A stretch of 64,000 nt of DNA from Incurvaria masculella (GCA_946894095.1 OX335643.1:13069036-13133035); one strand, 5' to 3'. Positions 1 to 10,335 are shown, counted from the stretch's first letter. A program made the numbers and translations. The notes: generated by a model not told the origin, from the letters alone.

Positions 1-130
1 TTGTTTTCCCACACATCTATTCCGTACCTTAAAATCGATTCTATATAGCTAAAATAAATTATTCTTAAAGTTGATATGTGCACAGTGTTTTTTATCGATC
101 TCATCGCATAACATGCACTGGCTATCTTCC

Positions 131-200
131 ATACATATCATAATATAACATACATATCACACTCCTTGGTAAAAGCGACGTGCTTGTTTAGCACGAAATA
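131..200 (+). repeat. SINE family B 3'-tail fragment
   Basis: Carries the family B tail: CATACATA repeats, then the CTCCTTGG / AAGCGACGT / TAGCACGAAA string. It matches 9240-9281 and 30620-30695 in order. The head is missing. It directly abuts the foldback at 201-354. Confidence 0.5.
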
Positions 201-354
201 TTATCCCTGTTACTAATAAACCTAGATCATCAGCTGAATAGTTATACAATGTTTTGTCCTTTGCATTGACAGGCAGTTTCTAATTCGATAGAAAGGGACA
301 AAACATTGTATACCTATTCAGACGATGATCTGGGATTGTTAGTAGCAGGGTTAA
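201..354. repeat. Long foldback (inverted repeat) with a 31 bp loop
   Basis: Left arm 201-261 and right arm 293-354 are reverse complements over about 60 bases with roughly one mismatch in eight. The loop is 262-292. The arms include the pairs CAATGTTTTGTCC / GGACAAAACATTG and AGATCATC / GATGATCT. Most likely a MITE or foldback element. A hairpin transcript cannot be excluded. Confidence 0.75.
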
Positions 355-483
355 TGTACATATTTACTTGAACTGCCTGGTTTAATATTTGTTCATAACG
401 ATATCTTAATCAAAATTTAAATATTTATACGATTGTTTTTATTTGAGTCGGTATTGTAATGATCTTTTTTAAAGAACTATAAA

Positions 484-550
484 TGGATGGCTAATACCAA
501 ACTGAACGTCAGATATTAGCCTAACACACGACATGGGAACTAGGTGCCAT
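484..550 (-). repeat. SINE family A, 3' part, split by a LINE
   Basis: Reads as the reverse complement of the family A end: ATGGATGGCTAATACC, then AACACAC, then GGGAACTAGGTGCCAT. The rest of the same copy resumes at 1507 beyond the LINE. Confidence 0.7.
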
Positions 551-1506
551 TTATTTTTATTTATTTATTTATTTATTAAGGCGAGCTCACAGTGCAATTA
601 CATAACAATAGAAAAATAATATAAATGAAAATAACACCAATTACGAGCTCACACAGCTGGAAGAAACATAAAATAAAAACGTGAGAATTACAGTAGCACG
701 ATCTAGTATAAACGAAAGAAAATACATTAGTTATCTCATACAGTTGGAAGAAACAAATAATAAAAACGTGAGAATAACAGCTGCACGATCAAACATGAAG
801 CACAAAATTAACATATTCGGTTAGTAGCAGAAATAATAATCAAACAGTTAAAGCAGACAAAATTTGGACAATGTGAATTACACAAAAAAAGTGTAAGCAG
901 CAGCCTAAATCTGGAGAAAAGCTTGAATGTATTTGTTTTTTATGGAAGCAGGCTTAGAGTTGAAAAGGTCGATATCGTCCTCGTTAAACAGGTGACCGGT
1001 ACGCCAGAAGAAGGAATTTTGTTTGTATTTCGTATGAACTAGTGGTAGGTGTAAAAGTGAATTGGTTCTAGTCATATGTGAGGGGACGTGGAGGTGTATG
1101 CGCTCAAGTAGTTCAGGACAATCAATGTCGCCACTGGCTATTTTGATAAGAAAAGTGAGGTCGAGCATTTCTCTCCTAGTGTCTAACGGAAGTATCTTAT
1201 AGTGTTTACAGGCGTCTAAAGTGGATGTGAAACTTGGCTGTGTGCGAAACATAAGATGCTTGAGAAATCTTTGCTGAACGCGGTCAAGTCGGTTTTTATA
1301 AATTTCATACCTTGGGTTCCAAACCTGGGAGGCATATTCCAGATGGCTTCTGACATAAGAGAAGTAAAGAGTTAGGAGTGTCTTAGGAATAACAAAACTT
1401 TTGGATATTCGTAGTATGAATCCCAACGCTTTACTAGCCTTTTTGACCGTTGAATCAATGTGTTTGTCATGTAATAACTTGGTATCTAAGATAACACCAG
1501 GACCAG
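551..1506 (-). mobile_element. 5'-truncated jockey/CR1-like LINE inserted in a SINE
   Basis: Minus-strand element: an RT-derived frame at the 5' side (905-1505), an AT-rich 3'UTR, and a (TAAA)n tail that appears as TTTATTTATTTA at 551-578. It interrupts a family A SINE, whose halves lie at 484-550 and 1507-1672. The truncation and simple-repeat tail are typical of target-primed reverse transcription. Confidence 0.75.
905..1505 (-). pseudogene. C-terminal fragment of LINE reverse transcriptase ORF
   Basis: About 200 residues in one uninterrupted frame. It starts in the GVILD segment that follows the RT palm and runs through the thumb/connector: SKALGFI..., then SYVRSHLEYASQVWNP and the R-x-Q-x-RFLKHL stretch, typical of jockey/CR1-type non-LTR elements. 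The catalytic FADD part is absent because the copy is 5'-truncated. The leading Met and first few residues come from the flanking junction, so this is not a functional start. Confidence 0.75.
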
Positions 1507-1672
1507 GACATACCAGCACTTTCCTTAAATTGCTCGGCTACATTGAACTGGATGGAAAACACGGTCAATTTTCATTGCCACTTCGACCATCGTTCATTCA
1601 ATGTGATGGTACCAACCCGGACGGGATAAACCCTACAACATAGTAAGTAAGGAAGGGGAGCAACAGTTTTAC
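1507..1672 (-). repeat. SINE family A, body part (continuation)
   Basis: Reverse complement of the family A body: GCTCGGCTACATTGAACTGG, AAACACGG, CATTGCC, GGTACCAACCCGG, and ACAGTTTTACGT at the end. Its first bases continue where the copy stops at 550. Confidence 0.7.
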
Positions 1673-2033
1673 GTTTACGTTTGTTTGTTACGATACGGGG
1701 TTATATCGAAACTTCTTGTTATGTTTTTCGCTTTTCTGATAATTTTTTCGTCGGTTGAATTTCTTGAAAAAAATTTTTTTTTCTGGTTCAAATCTTCCTA
1801 TTATTTCAGATAATGAATATGCGTGGCGAAATCGGTAAAAAGGTGAAATTATTAAGGCGAACAATTAATCATCCAAAATAAAAATATAGATAAAAACCAG
1901 CATACCGTAAGCATACTAAGAATGTTAAAAATAAAAGGACTAGAGGCACGGTCGGCATCCCGTCAAAACGTTCTTAGTAATTGCCAATTATGATCGCATC
2001 ACTTCTATTCCATTTTACCATTTTTGGTTGTTA

Positions 2034-2421
2034 TTTTTTTATGTGACTGGAATTGTAAGGCCAATACCACACCCACCGTCATGATATTAGCTCAACACAC
2101 CGCATTTACGATGGAATAAGTGCCATGGCAGGACCATCCCTTTTATGAGCACGGCTACATTGAACTGGATGGAAAACACGGACGTAAAATGCGTATGATG
2201 GAACCAACCCGGGAGGGCCTAACCCTACCCCCTAATACGGGAAGGGAACCTACAGTTTTTCATGGATTCCGAACCATGCAACCGCTCGCATTAATAACGA
2301 AATGCATTTATCCAACTCAGAAAGAGAAAGATAGTGGTGCATGTGCATTGTGGTGATTTGAACCCAGACCTCTGTCGTGTAAGGCAAATCCACCCGACAC
2401 TGTGCCACGATCGCTCTATCG
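2034..2421 (-). repeat. SINE family A, near full length, tRNA-type head
   Basis: Runs from a poly-T (the 3' poly-A of the minus-strand copy) to a head ending near 2421. The head has a B-box-like TTTGAACCCAGACC in reverse at about 2356. It shares the CTCAGAAAGAGAAAGA linker with the copies at 25.3 and 30.2 kb. Two short frames across it are shadows of this repeat. Confidence 0.75.
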
Positions 2422-3540
2422 CAAATGTCCGCAGCCATTCTGTATTATCAACAATAAACATTTACACATGAAAATTGCTCCCGAACGAACACAAAATAAA
2501 TGCGGCTAGGTATATGTAGCAAGGCGGGGAGGATCTGTCGAGCCGACCGGCCCCATCCCCCCGCGCCCACCGCAGTGTTCCTAGCTAGTTTACACGCGCT
2601 ACACTCACACAGAGAAGTGGCTTTACGTCCGTGTACGAGTGAAAACTGGTAATTATAGTAATGTTTTAATTGAACCTTGTTCCGGACGATTTGTATTGTT
2701 GCAAAATTGATAGCATATTATTGAAAGATAAAACTACAAAATGAATGATTCAAACCGCATTTCGAATTTTTTGTTTAGCTTATATTCGAATATAAAAATT
2801 ATAAATGAAAAAAAAATGTGCTTCTAAGTTTTGCAACATTTTAAATTTATCACAGAATATAGAGTTTTAGGCCATTTACATATTCCAGAAAATAAAACTG
2901 AGTTAGCAGTATTTGCTTTGCAGATATTACGGAAATAGTACAAAAAAATATATTTACACAGTTCCGTAAATAATAAATTGTTGCAAATTTACAGTTATAT
3001 ACACTTAAAATTAGTTAACATATTCGATTTTGAAATACCATTTCTAAATATTTGTTTACGAGATATCATTTCTTAAACATATTTCATATTTTATTTCTAT
3101 CTTCCGGGCCCCCCAAAATGTACTGTAATGTGTTAATGTACACACGTCCACATGAAATAATACGTTTCTGAGAAAAAAAAATGCATTTCGGATTTAATGT
3201 TTTTCCAAGTGCTGATTTAAGTCTAAAGTTCCTGGAGTATTTTTTCGAAACGTCGTGAAATATCATCGAAACACCGTGAGTAAGCCGTTTTCCACAAAGC
3301 TTTATATTGAGTTTCGTCTGATGAATAATAATTGACGTAGAAGATCAAATTGTAAGTTGGATTAATTACACATGAAACTTAGCGCGCAGATATTGCTATT
3401 TTCTTAGCAGTTACGGGAAATTATTTTCGTGAGAAAACATACTGTCATTGTTATATAACGTCAACGTCAATTGTCAGTCAAGGAGTTTTACTTAAATGAA
3501 ATGTAAAGATGATAAAATGTTCTCACTGTATATATATATT
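2422..3540. other. AT-rich non-coding DNA with a short GC-rich patch at 2505-2640
   Basis: The patch at 2505-2640 is strikingly GC- and CpG-rich (CCCCGCGCCCACCGC, ACACGCGCTACACTC) against AT-rich surroundings. It matches none of the families seen here, so it could be regulatory. The remainder shows no supported gene. The frame at 3084-3266 minus has no domain character. Confidence 0.3.
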
Positions 3541-3689
3541 TAATTTTATTGTCCTTCTAATAGTACTGATTTTAGAATCAATGGTAATAGTTATTATAGG
3601 TTTTTTTTTCCCTGGTTTGTGGATATAATAATATGTATTAGTGTATTGTATCATATATATTAGTATATTTAATTATATGTATAAATATG

Positions 3690-3935
3690 TATATATTATG
3701 GTATATGTATGTTTATGGAGTTATTTTTTTTTTTCTTTTCAAATTCTGGTGTGTCACCTACCTACAGATATTTCTATTGCCTTTCCTCATCACCCCAAGG
3801 GTTGACTGGAAGAAATCACTCTTAGTGATAAGTCCGCCTTTGTGCAGTATTGTTGTTTTGCTGAATGTTTTCTCTGAAATTGTATTTTTGTTTATGCACA
3901 ATAAAGAATTTATTCATTCATTCATTCATTCACTA
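3690..3935 (+). repeat. LINE 3' end with ATTC tail
   Basis: Contains GGTTGACTGGAAGAAATC, then GATAAGTCCGCCTTTGTG, then AATAAAG and a (ATTC)4 tail at 3912-3932. The same signature (GGAAGA...TAAGTCCGCCCTTGT...CAATAAAGAAT) recurs in reverse at 53,755-53,895, so both are 3'UTR ends of related CR1/L2-like LINEs. Confidence 0.6.
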
Positions 3936-4032
3936 TAAAATGTGCATAACACGACTCTTATTGTTTGATTTTTTTTTCGTCGTTTAACACATTAAATTAT
4001 TGCTATATATGTGGGTGGATGGTAAACATCGA

Positions 4033-5585
4033 CATTTAAAACAATAATCTATACTAATAATAAGTCTGTAAGAGTTGTTCATGGAGTAAGTTGCTTTGTT
4101 TTCTAAGATACTGCGTGTGTAGACTTTATGTATGATACTAAACCTAAATTGATGATTTTAAGAAATATTTTCTGCATGTTTGTATGTTCATCTATAACTC
4201 TTAACCCAATCATGAGAATTTGATGAAATATAGTACACGTAAATTTAACTACCCGGGACACAGGATAGGCTAAATATAATTCAGTTTTGCTTACGTTAAG
4301 ATCTGGCTTGATGCTGGAAACCGGAATGCTCCACGTGCCCCGGCGTGAGGGCCGTGGTTGAAGGGAGCGGGGGAGGGCGGCGGCGGCACTTACTTCTAAA
4401 CACGCAATGAATGTTTGATACAGTTTAACTAATAGGAAGAGCGATCAACGAGGAAGGTTTGGGTACATAATTTCTAAATATTTTATGCAAACCTCAAGAA
4501 AACAATGAAAGTACTCGAAAATTTTAGGTGTTAAAAAGGCCTATAGAAATGTCCGTGATATCACGTGTCTTACCTCCTAAGGTACACTCACAATAATATT
4601 TCAAATGTATTACAGATTATTTAAAAAAATATATGTTATTTGCGAAACTTTTTTATACGTGTTATTATGAATCCTTATTCAGTTACATTTATCACTTATT
4701 AACCTTTTGCAATTAATATTAAATAAAAAATTCTTTCACACTACTATCGCCCATTTCCACCACCTCCAGCTACAAAAGTCCTAAAGTTACCTTTCGGTTA
4801 CACCATGTAAGTATGCAATTAAACCGAAAGTTACTTATCGGATTTCAGGTAACTGGGTTAAAAGATATCAAGTTAGGGATCATAGGTTTTATGCTACCAC
4901 TTTCGATGCTTATTGTAGCGAATTATGGCTTGGTATTTCCCACATTTTTAGGACTACTTAGCCTAAAGTTGTCCTCGCCAGAGGTGCTACCAGTGGGATA
5001 CTAATACATTCCTTGAGAACCAATTAACCGATTAGGATGTGATTTGTTTCTACGTCTAGCCTGATTCTACTAAATCTATATAATATTACGTTTTATTATC
5101 AGAGGAGTGAGTAGTGAGTATTTAATTCTTATAACTTGCGAACCACTCACCCGATTTATATGGGTATTTTATCAACGTATAGCATCTCTGGGAGCAGTCA
5201 GGTTCGGGATGGGTTGCCTACCGTTTTCTATTTTGAGGCTGGCTGTGTTTAGAGTCTACATACAACTTTAGGACCAATTTTAGGATCCCTTCGTTACATA
5301 CTTACTAGGTAATGTAGCAATGCAGGTACAGAAAAGGTTCTGGTGGCGCATGCTTTTTTTTTAAAAGCCACCAAAGGTTTACGAAGTTCTTAATTGGAAT
5401 GATTGTATGTTTCTCATTAAATCTTGCCATATCGGCTCAAATGAGCTTGATTAAATTTGGTAGATGGATACGTTGTCCTGGATCAGTCTTTTGGACCAGC
5501 CCTTCGGGCTACTTATCGTCCATGAAATGATTCAGCCCGACATTAACCCGAGAGGAGCCGGGTACCGCAGCAAGTTTCGAATAAA
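4033..5585 (+). repeat. Cluster of Helitron-like family D fragments around a GC-rich patch
   Basis: 4033-4290 opens with TCTATACTAATAATAAGTCT and runs through CTCTTAACCCAATCATGAG and ACCCGGGACACAGGATAGGC. 4990-5060 and 5100-5230 hold other internal pieces (TACGTCTAGCCTGATTCTAC in reverse). 5525-5580 ends with GACATTAACCCGAGAGGAGC and CCGGGTACCGCAGC. 4310-4395 is a GC-rich patch with a CACGTG E-box and a (GGC)n run. The frame at 4813-5004 is not supported as a gene. Confidence 0.4.
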
Positions 5586-6090
5586 TCCATAAGTAAGATC
5601 TCTTACTTGTACACGTTATTATACAGGAAATAGAGACACATCTAGGCCTCTACCTTATTGAGGTCGATCTTAGATTAAAAGATACCATATTTATAATATA
5701 TTCTTTTTTAATAATATTTTACTTCCGCTGTAACGAAATAAGACGAAATGACGATACTCTAGAAAACATTATTATTTTCCGAGGGAAATAAAAATGCAAT
5801 AAAACCGAAAATAATATCCAGGAAGCTACGAGTTCTTCAAGAGATTTCCTGCAGGAAGTCAAAATTACGCATAACAGGGTACTCGAAAGGTTCTCGTTTC
5901 TATAGCTGGCTTTCTCACTGAATGGTGTCCTCGGGGTGCTTAATAACTCATCATTTGCGCAACAATGGTGTGAACTTTTTAACGACGTGAAAGACTTTCA
6001 CAGATCTTCTGCTTGCGATTTTTCTCAATTATTTTTCATCTCGACACTTTGAAGATAGAAAAGAGACAAGCTAGGAAAGTACTTTTTGAT
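5586..6090. other. Non-coding, nothing recognised
   Basis: AT-rich, no repeat family seen and no supported frame. Confidence 0.3.
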
Positions 6091-6472
6091 GTTACTGGAC
6101 ATAGATCGCTAATACCACTCCCACCGATATGATATTAGCCCATAGCAATGCCAATTAAAGGAAATACATATGTACGCAATATGAGCACGGCTACACTGAA
6201 CTGAATGGAAAACAAGGACAATTTTGAATTACCATTTAGACCGTATTTTCATGCAATGCGATGTTACTAATCCGGGCCGGTGTAACCCTAACACCTAGCG
6301 GGAGAAAGGTAGCAGCAGTTTTACATGGATTCTGAACCGAGGAACATCTCGGATTCGTTAAGAAATGCAATTATCCAACTCAGAAAGAGAAATGCGTCGG
6401 GTGTACAAACAAGGCTGGAATTTGAACCCATGCTCTCTGGCATGGAAGGCAATTCCACACCAATATGCTACC
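6091..6472 (-). repeat. SINE family A, near full length
   Basis: Same body order in reverse (GGACATAGATCGCTAATACC, GCACGGCTACACTGAACTG, GGGAGAAAGGTAGCAGCAG) plus the CTCAGAAAGAGAAA linker and a worn tRNA-like head. More diverged than the 25.3 kb copy. Confidence 0.7.
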
Positions 6473-6839
6473 TAAAGTATAAGTGATTTCTGCATACTAT
6501 AAATTTCTCAAATATTGATTTAAAACAGTGATCATTGTCCTACATTGTTCTCGCTGCATTACGGACATTAGTTCATGTAGACGGCGCCACAGTCGCTCGT
6601 TGCTATTTGTGCTATAAATAGGCACCAAAATAGGAAAAAATAGGAAGTAACAATCTTTTAATGTATTGGCGAGAATACTAAGCAGTTGTGTATATATGCG
6701 ATAATTTTGAGGCGGGGTAGCGCAACAATCTTTTGCCTATAAATGGAAACGTTTTGCACTCGGTTATCCCAAAAATTTAAATTGGGCGCACTGAATTTCA
6801 TTCCATTCATCTTGTTAAAGGCGACAGATAATAGTGGAT
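6473..6839. other. Non-coding, nothing recognised
   Basis: No supported frame or repeat seen. Confidence 0.3.
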
Positions 6840-7053
6840 TGGATTTTACGTTAAACTGTGGTTCCCTTACTTACTTACTAGGGTTAATCCCGCCCGGGTA
6901 TGTACATTCGAATTAAATGAACGATGTTTCATGCGGCAATGAAAATTGTCCTTGTTTTCCATCCAGTAAAAATGTAATCGGGAGGTCCTGGCACAGCACT
7001 TGGTTCATATAGGGTGTGTTGAGCTAATATTGACAGCAGGTATGGTAAAATGT
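6840..7053 (+). repeat. SINE family A body, 5S-subtype junction
   Basis: Begins GGATTTTACGTTAAACTGTGG, which matches the 5S-headed copies (ATTCCACGTTAAACTGTAGG) better than the tRNA-headed ones (ATCCATGTAAAACTGTAGG). Head lost. It continues through CCCGCCCGGGT and GTTTTCCATCCAGT to the worn tail. Confidence 0.65.
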
Positions 7054-7282
7054 AAAATGTAACCGTCCTTAAACGTATACATGAATTCACGGTTGTGGTT
7101 CAGTCAACGCGGTTTTAAGATCTACTCGATCTCATAAACTCATTAAAACTGAATGAGTAACTGTATCCTTTAATCTCATTTGTATCTTGAAACATAGTTA
7201 AAATAATGGTTCTTTTTCACAATAGGTATGACAACTGTTTTACTGGTTATTATTTAACCCTAGGTACGAACGGATAATTTGT

Positions 7283-7469
7283 GTAAATATACTTTTTCGT
7301 ACTAAGCAGGTACGTCGCTTATTTCAAGGAATGTGACATATATGTATGTATAATCGACCGTGAAGCAAGGACACATTAATTGAAGAAAGAGTCCAGTTAA
7401 AAGAACTACTTTACAAATATACTGCAAGGCTGGACGACGTACCTGCTTAGTACGAAAAAGTATATTTAC
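7283..7469. repeat. Foldback element with 35 bp perfect arms around a SINE B body
   Basis: Arms 7283-7317 and 7435-7469 are exact reverse complements (core TTTTTCGTACTAAGCAGG / CCTGCTTAGTACGAAAAA). Between them, read on the minus strand, is the SINE B body: CAGCCTTGCAGTATATTTG, TAAAGTAGTTCTTTTAACTG and TTCAATTAATGTGTCC. The left arm is also the natural tail of SINE B elsewhere, so the right arm looks like an inverted duplicate of the tail. Confidence 0.8.
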
Positions 7470-8489
7470 TTAAGTCAACCTAGGACTGGCTCTAGTAGTC
7501 GTGGGACGAGAAATGAGAAATGGGTTCGTAGAACTGTTACTAGTGTAAAAACGAAGTATTCATTTTACGCCGAGCAGTATGGCCACTACAAATTTCTTGT
7601 AGCGCACTGGATCGCGCACGCGGCGCGCCAACGAAAGCACGTAGGTTGCGAGACGTCTAGACGCAACGACCCGCCAGCCGCGACTGTCTCGCTCGCGCAA
7701 TGTAGCTGTAACCGGCTTGAAGCCGGCGACTCTCGTAACTGGGGTTACGAGTAATAGTTAGTAATATTAATAATTACTTCGTTGCGGCTTGTAGCCGGCG
7801 ACTCTCGCAACTGGGGTTACCGCCGAAACTGTAATGCGCGCGTGCAGTGCGCACTGTAATCGAAGAGGGGCTACATTGTTAACGACCGCCGTTGTGGTTT
7901 GCTTACAGAAAAAGTCTTTGCTTACAGATAAATGATAATTATGTTTATTTATCATTTGTGTTATATTATTTCTGGGGATTATTTTGTCGAGGATAAAAAG
8001 TTTTGTCCGACTTCTTCATTGTTTGCGATAACTACATAGTAACAAAACCTCTTTCTTGATTTAGATTTTTGTTGAGAATAAAGGTCACTGCACTCGAGAT
8101 TCTGAATTCATGTGAGATGATCGAACCAAGCTAGATGTCATTATACCCATTCATGTCCAGCCAAAAAAAAAAGGGAGAAGAAGAGAGAGGGACTTTTCTT
8201 TCATTTCTTTTTGAAACCGTTTCCGCTAACGGCTATCGGCATCAGCAATAACAGTTACTAACGTTTTCGAAGACCAGTGGAAATGCCCACGACTAGGCTC
8301 TAGCGTCTGATGCCAAATACGATTTTGGTGATGACGGCAATATGTTTGTTTGTTCAATCTTTGCAGTCAATGTCCGCAAAGCAGATAAAGCGTTAAATCA
8401 ATGTATGTAGGTATAATCTTAAACACTGTGTTAGTAGGAGGCATTCATTACGGGAAGAGGGACAGTAGGAGAATTCCAAATTATGGGTA
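7470..8489. other. Mixed unique DNA with a CpG-rich patch (7560-7880)
   Basis: 7560-7880 is CpG-rich (GGATCGCGCACGCGGCGCGCC) and holds two copies of a 37 bp unit at 7712-7748 and 7784-7820 (34 of 37 identical). Each has a palindromic GGCTTGAAGCC-type core and GGCGACTCTCG. It also has a CAGTGCGCACTG palindrome near 7850. The rest up to 8489 shows no supported frame. Confidence 0.45.
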
Positions 8490-8592
8490 TACAGCCGGTG
8501 GCGAAATTGGTAGACGCAATACCCGCGAATGGTATGTTTTGCTGGTTCGGGTCCAGGCTTGCAGCATATTTGTAAAGTAGTTCTTTTTAACC
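8490..8592 (+). repeat. SINE family B, tRNA-like head and first part of body
   Basis: Pol III promoter boxes are visible: A box TGGCGAAATTGG at 8499-8510 and B box GGTTCGGGTCC at 8544-8554, 33 bases apart. The body then reads GCTTGCAGCATATTTGTAAA, GTAGTTCTTTTTAAC and is cut by the next element. The A-box side resembles a leucine-type tRNA D arm. The anticodon loop lacks the conserved U33 and the acceptor ends do not pair, so it is not a tRNA gene. Confidence 0.65.
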
Positions 8593-9203
8593 TACTTCAA
8601 AAAAAGGAGGAGGTTATCAATTCGTCTGTATGTTTTTTTTTTATGTTTGTTACCTCATAACTTTTTCCTGGGTGAACCGATTTTGATGATTATTTTTTTA
8701 AATGCTAGCTAGTGCTTCCCAAGTGGTCCCATTTTAATTTGGTTAAGTTTTGACAATGATATCCATGAGAAAATCATAAAAGTCTTAAATTTGTATTAAG
8801 ATGTGCGCGAGAAATGGACGAATAACTCAATGTAACGCCAACCGATTTCGGTGATTCTTTTTTTATTGGAAAGGACGTGTACAAATTAGTAAGTGTACCT
8901 CAGATTCACTAAAAATAAACAAATAAAAAAAAATTAACAAAAAAAATAACCGACTTCAAAGAAAAAGCACTAAAAAGTAAAAAATAATGTTCATTTTTGT
9001 AGTTACGATTTCTGTTATTTTTTGAGTCGGTGTCAGCCAAGGTTAGGTTAGGTTAGGTTAGGTTAGGTTCTCTTGATTGGTGCAGCGCGTGCCCGGCTGA
9101 CGCCGACTCAAAAAGTAACAGAAATCGTAACTACAAAAATTAACATTACTTTTTACTTTTTAGTGCTTTTTCTTTGAAGTCGGTTATTTTTTTTGTTAAA
9201 TTT
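8593..9203 (+). mobile_element. Inverted-repeat element inserted in SINE B, with telomeric-like array in its loop
   Basis: Starts CTACTTCAAAAAAAGGAGG and ends around TTTGAAGTCGGTTATTTTT. It has short ends of AACC(T/G)ACTTCAAA type and long subterminal arms: 8941-9037 is nearly the reverse complement of 9098-9195. The loop between the arms carries GGTTA units at 9041-9071 and AGCGCGTGCCCGGCTGACGCC. A related copy lies at 15,656-16,306. The flanking SINE halves join at TCTTTTTAAC / TTTTTACTGG, so a target duplication of roughly TTTTAAC is likely. Confidence 0.75.
9041..9071 (+). repeat. Short telomeric-type (TTAGG)n array
   Basis: Five to six tandem GGTTA units, the canonical insect telomere repeat, lying inside the loop of the inverted-repeat element rather than at a chromosome end. 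Confidence 0.85.
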
Positions 9204-9281
9204 TTACTGGACTGTTTCTTCAATTAATGTGTCCTTGCTTCACGGTCTATTATACATACATACATGTTACATTCCTTGGAT
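9204..9281 (+). repeat. SINE family B, second half
   Basis: Continues the copy started at 8490: ACTGGACTGTTTCTTC, AATTAATGTGTCCTTGCTTC, CATACATACATG and ACATTCCTTGG. It matches the uninterrupted copy on the minus strand at 7320-7425. Confidence 0.75.
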
Positions 9282-9494
9282 ATATTGTGGTTAGCTCTAA
9301 TGTAGCTTAGCTTGGAAAATTAAGTACAATTTTAATATTACCACGGAATACCTATCTTGGCTCTTTCGGCAAAGAATGCTTTATCGTCTCATAATATGCC
9401 ATATGTAGCTATAATAAAATGAGCGTGACAGGATGTTAGACGCTGGAATGTGTCCGTTGTGCGTTTGAATAAAATTATCATTCACAATTTGCGT

Positions 9495-9830
9495 AAAGTA
9501 TGGGTAGTCGGAGTTCTCACCGAAATAAGCGTTTACGCAACTTTGAGGTTACGTAAAAACATGAAACCCATACAAATTTCACTACTTATTCAGTGGTTTT
9601 ACTTTCTCAACCTGTAAAAATCAAACTCGGACTACCATAATGTATGAAAACGAGGAGTCGGCGTTAACGGCAACGTCAATGTATTTACGGCAAAGAAGCG
9701 CAAGATATCAAATCAAACTCGGACTCGTAAATGTTAGATCGCTTAACGCCCACCGCGCGCGCTCTTTTATTCATACGTTTGAAAACGCTAGTCAATCGAT
9801 TTGGCGTTAACTCAGATTTAATTGATTACG
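9495..9830 (+). repeat. Family H repeat (inverted-repeat type), uninterrupted copy
   Basis: Shares GAGTTCTCACC, GTTACGTAAAAACATGAAAC, CCATACAAATTTCACTACTT, CAAATCAAACTCGGACTCG, GCGCGCGCTCTT and CGATTTGGCG with 22,795-23,340. Internal GGTAGTCGGAGTT and AACTCGGACTACC motifs are inverted, suggesting a MITE. Confidence 0.6.
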
Positions 9831-9905
9831 TCAATCATAAAGTACATATGTATGTACAATAAATACCACAATCACAAATAAAAAATCGTGTTTCTATTTA
9901 TTATT

Positions 9906-10177
9906 AGGGTTCCTTACCCATAGGGTGCCACCCGGTGCCTCCGCTGTCCGTCCGTCCGTCCGTCACAAGGCTGTATCTCATGAACCGTTATAGTTAGGCA
10001 GGTAAAATTTTCACAGAGTGTGTATTTATTTTGCCGCTATAACAACAAATAGGTGTTGTTAACAAACATAATAAAAATTAAAGAACATATAAAAAAACGT
10101 ATTTTTTTGGTGTTAAATCATATACGATGTTACGGAACCCTTCGTGTGCGAGTCCGACTCGCACTTGGCCGATTTTC
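9906..10177 (+). repeat. Family C interspersed repeat, full length
   Basis: From GGGTTCCTTACCCATAGGGTG through GTCCGTCCGTCCGTC, TGTATCTCATGAACCGTTAT, TTGCCGCTATAACAACAAAT and ACGGAACCCTTCGTGTGC to CGAGTCCGACTCGCACTTGG. It ends in an inverted GTGCGAGTCCGACTCGCAC palindrome. The frames 10053-10319 and 10127-10354 are shadows. Confidence 0.75.
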
Positions 10178-10186
10178 TTTCATACA

Positions 10187-10335
10187 AATTTCTTCTTCTT
10201 CTTCTTCAGCCTTTTGTTGTCCACTGCTGGACGTAGACCTCCCCCAGACTTCGCCAAGTTGTGCGGTCTCCTGTTTTTCTTCGCCAGTTGTCACCTGCTG
10301 TCTGACATATATCGTCTGACCAACGTGCTGGCGTA
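10187..10335 (-). repeat. LINE 3'-end fragment with TTC tail
   Basis: A (TTC)n run followed by CAGCCTTTTGTTGTCCACTG, CTGGACGTAGACCTCCCCCA and GACTTCGCCAA. This reads as a reversed 3'UTR end of an RTE-like LINE (from memory of common insect repeats). The tail is on the left, hence minus strand. Confidence 0.45.

Noticed and set aside
8494..8570. A tRNA gene (leucine-like D arm TGGCGAAATTGGTAGACGCA)
   Set aside because: Acceptor ends do not pair, U33 is missing in the anticodon loop, and the sequence runs into a SINE body shared by other copies. It is a SINE head.
9041..9071. A chromosome end or telomere-specific retroelement site
   Set aside because: Only about six units, embedded in the loop of an interspersed element with unique DNA on both sides.
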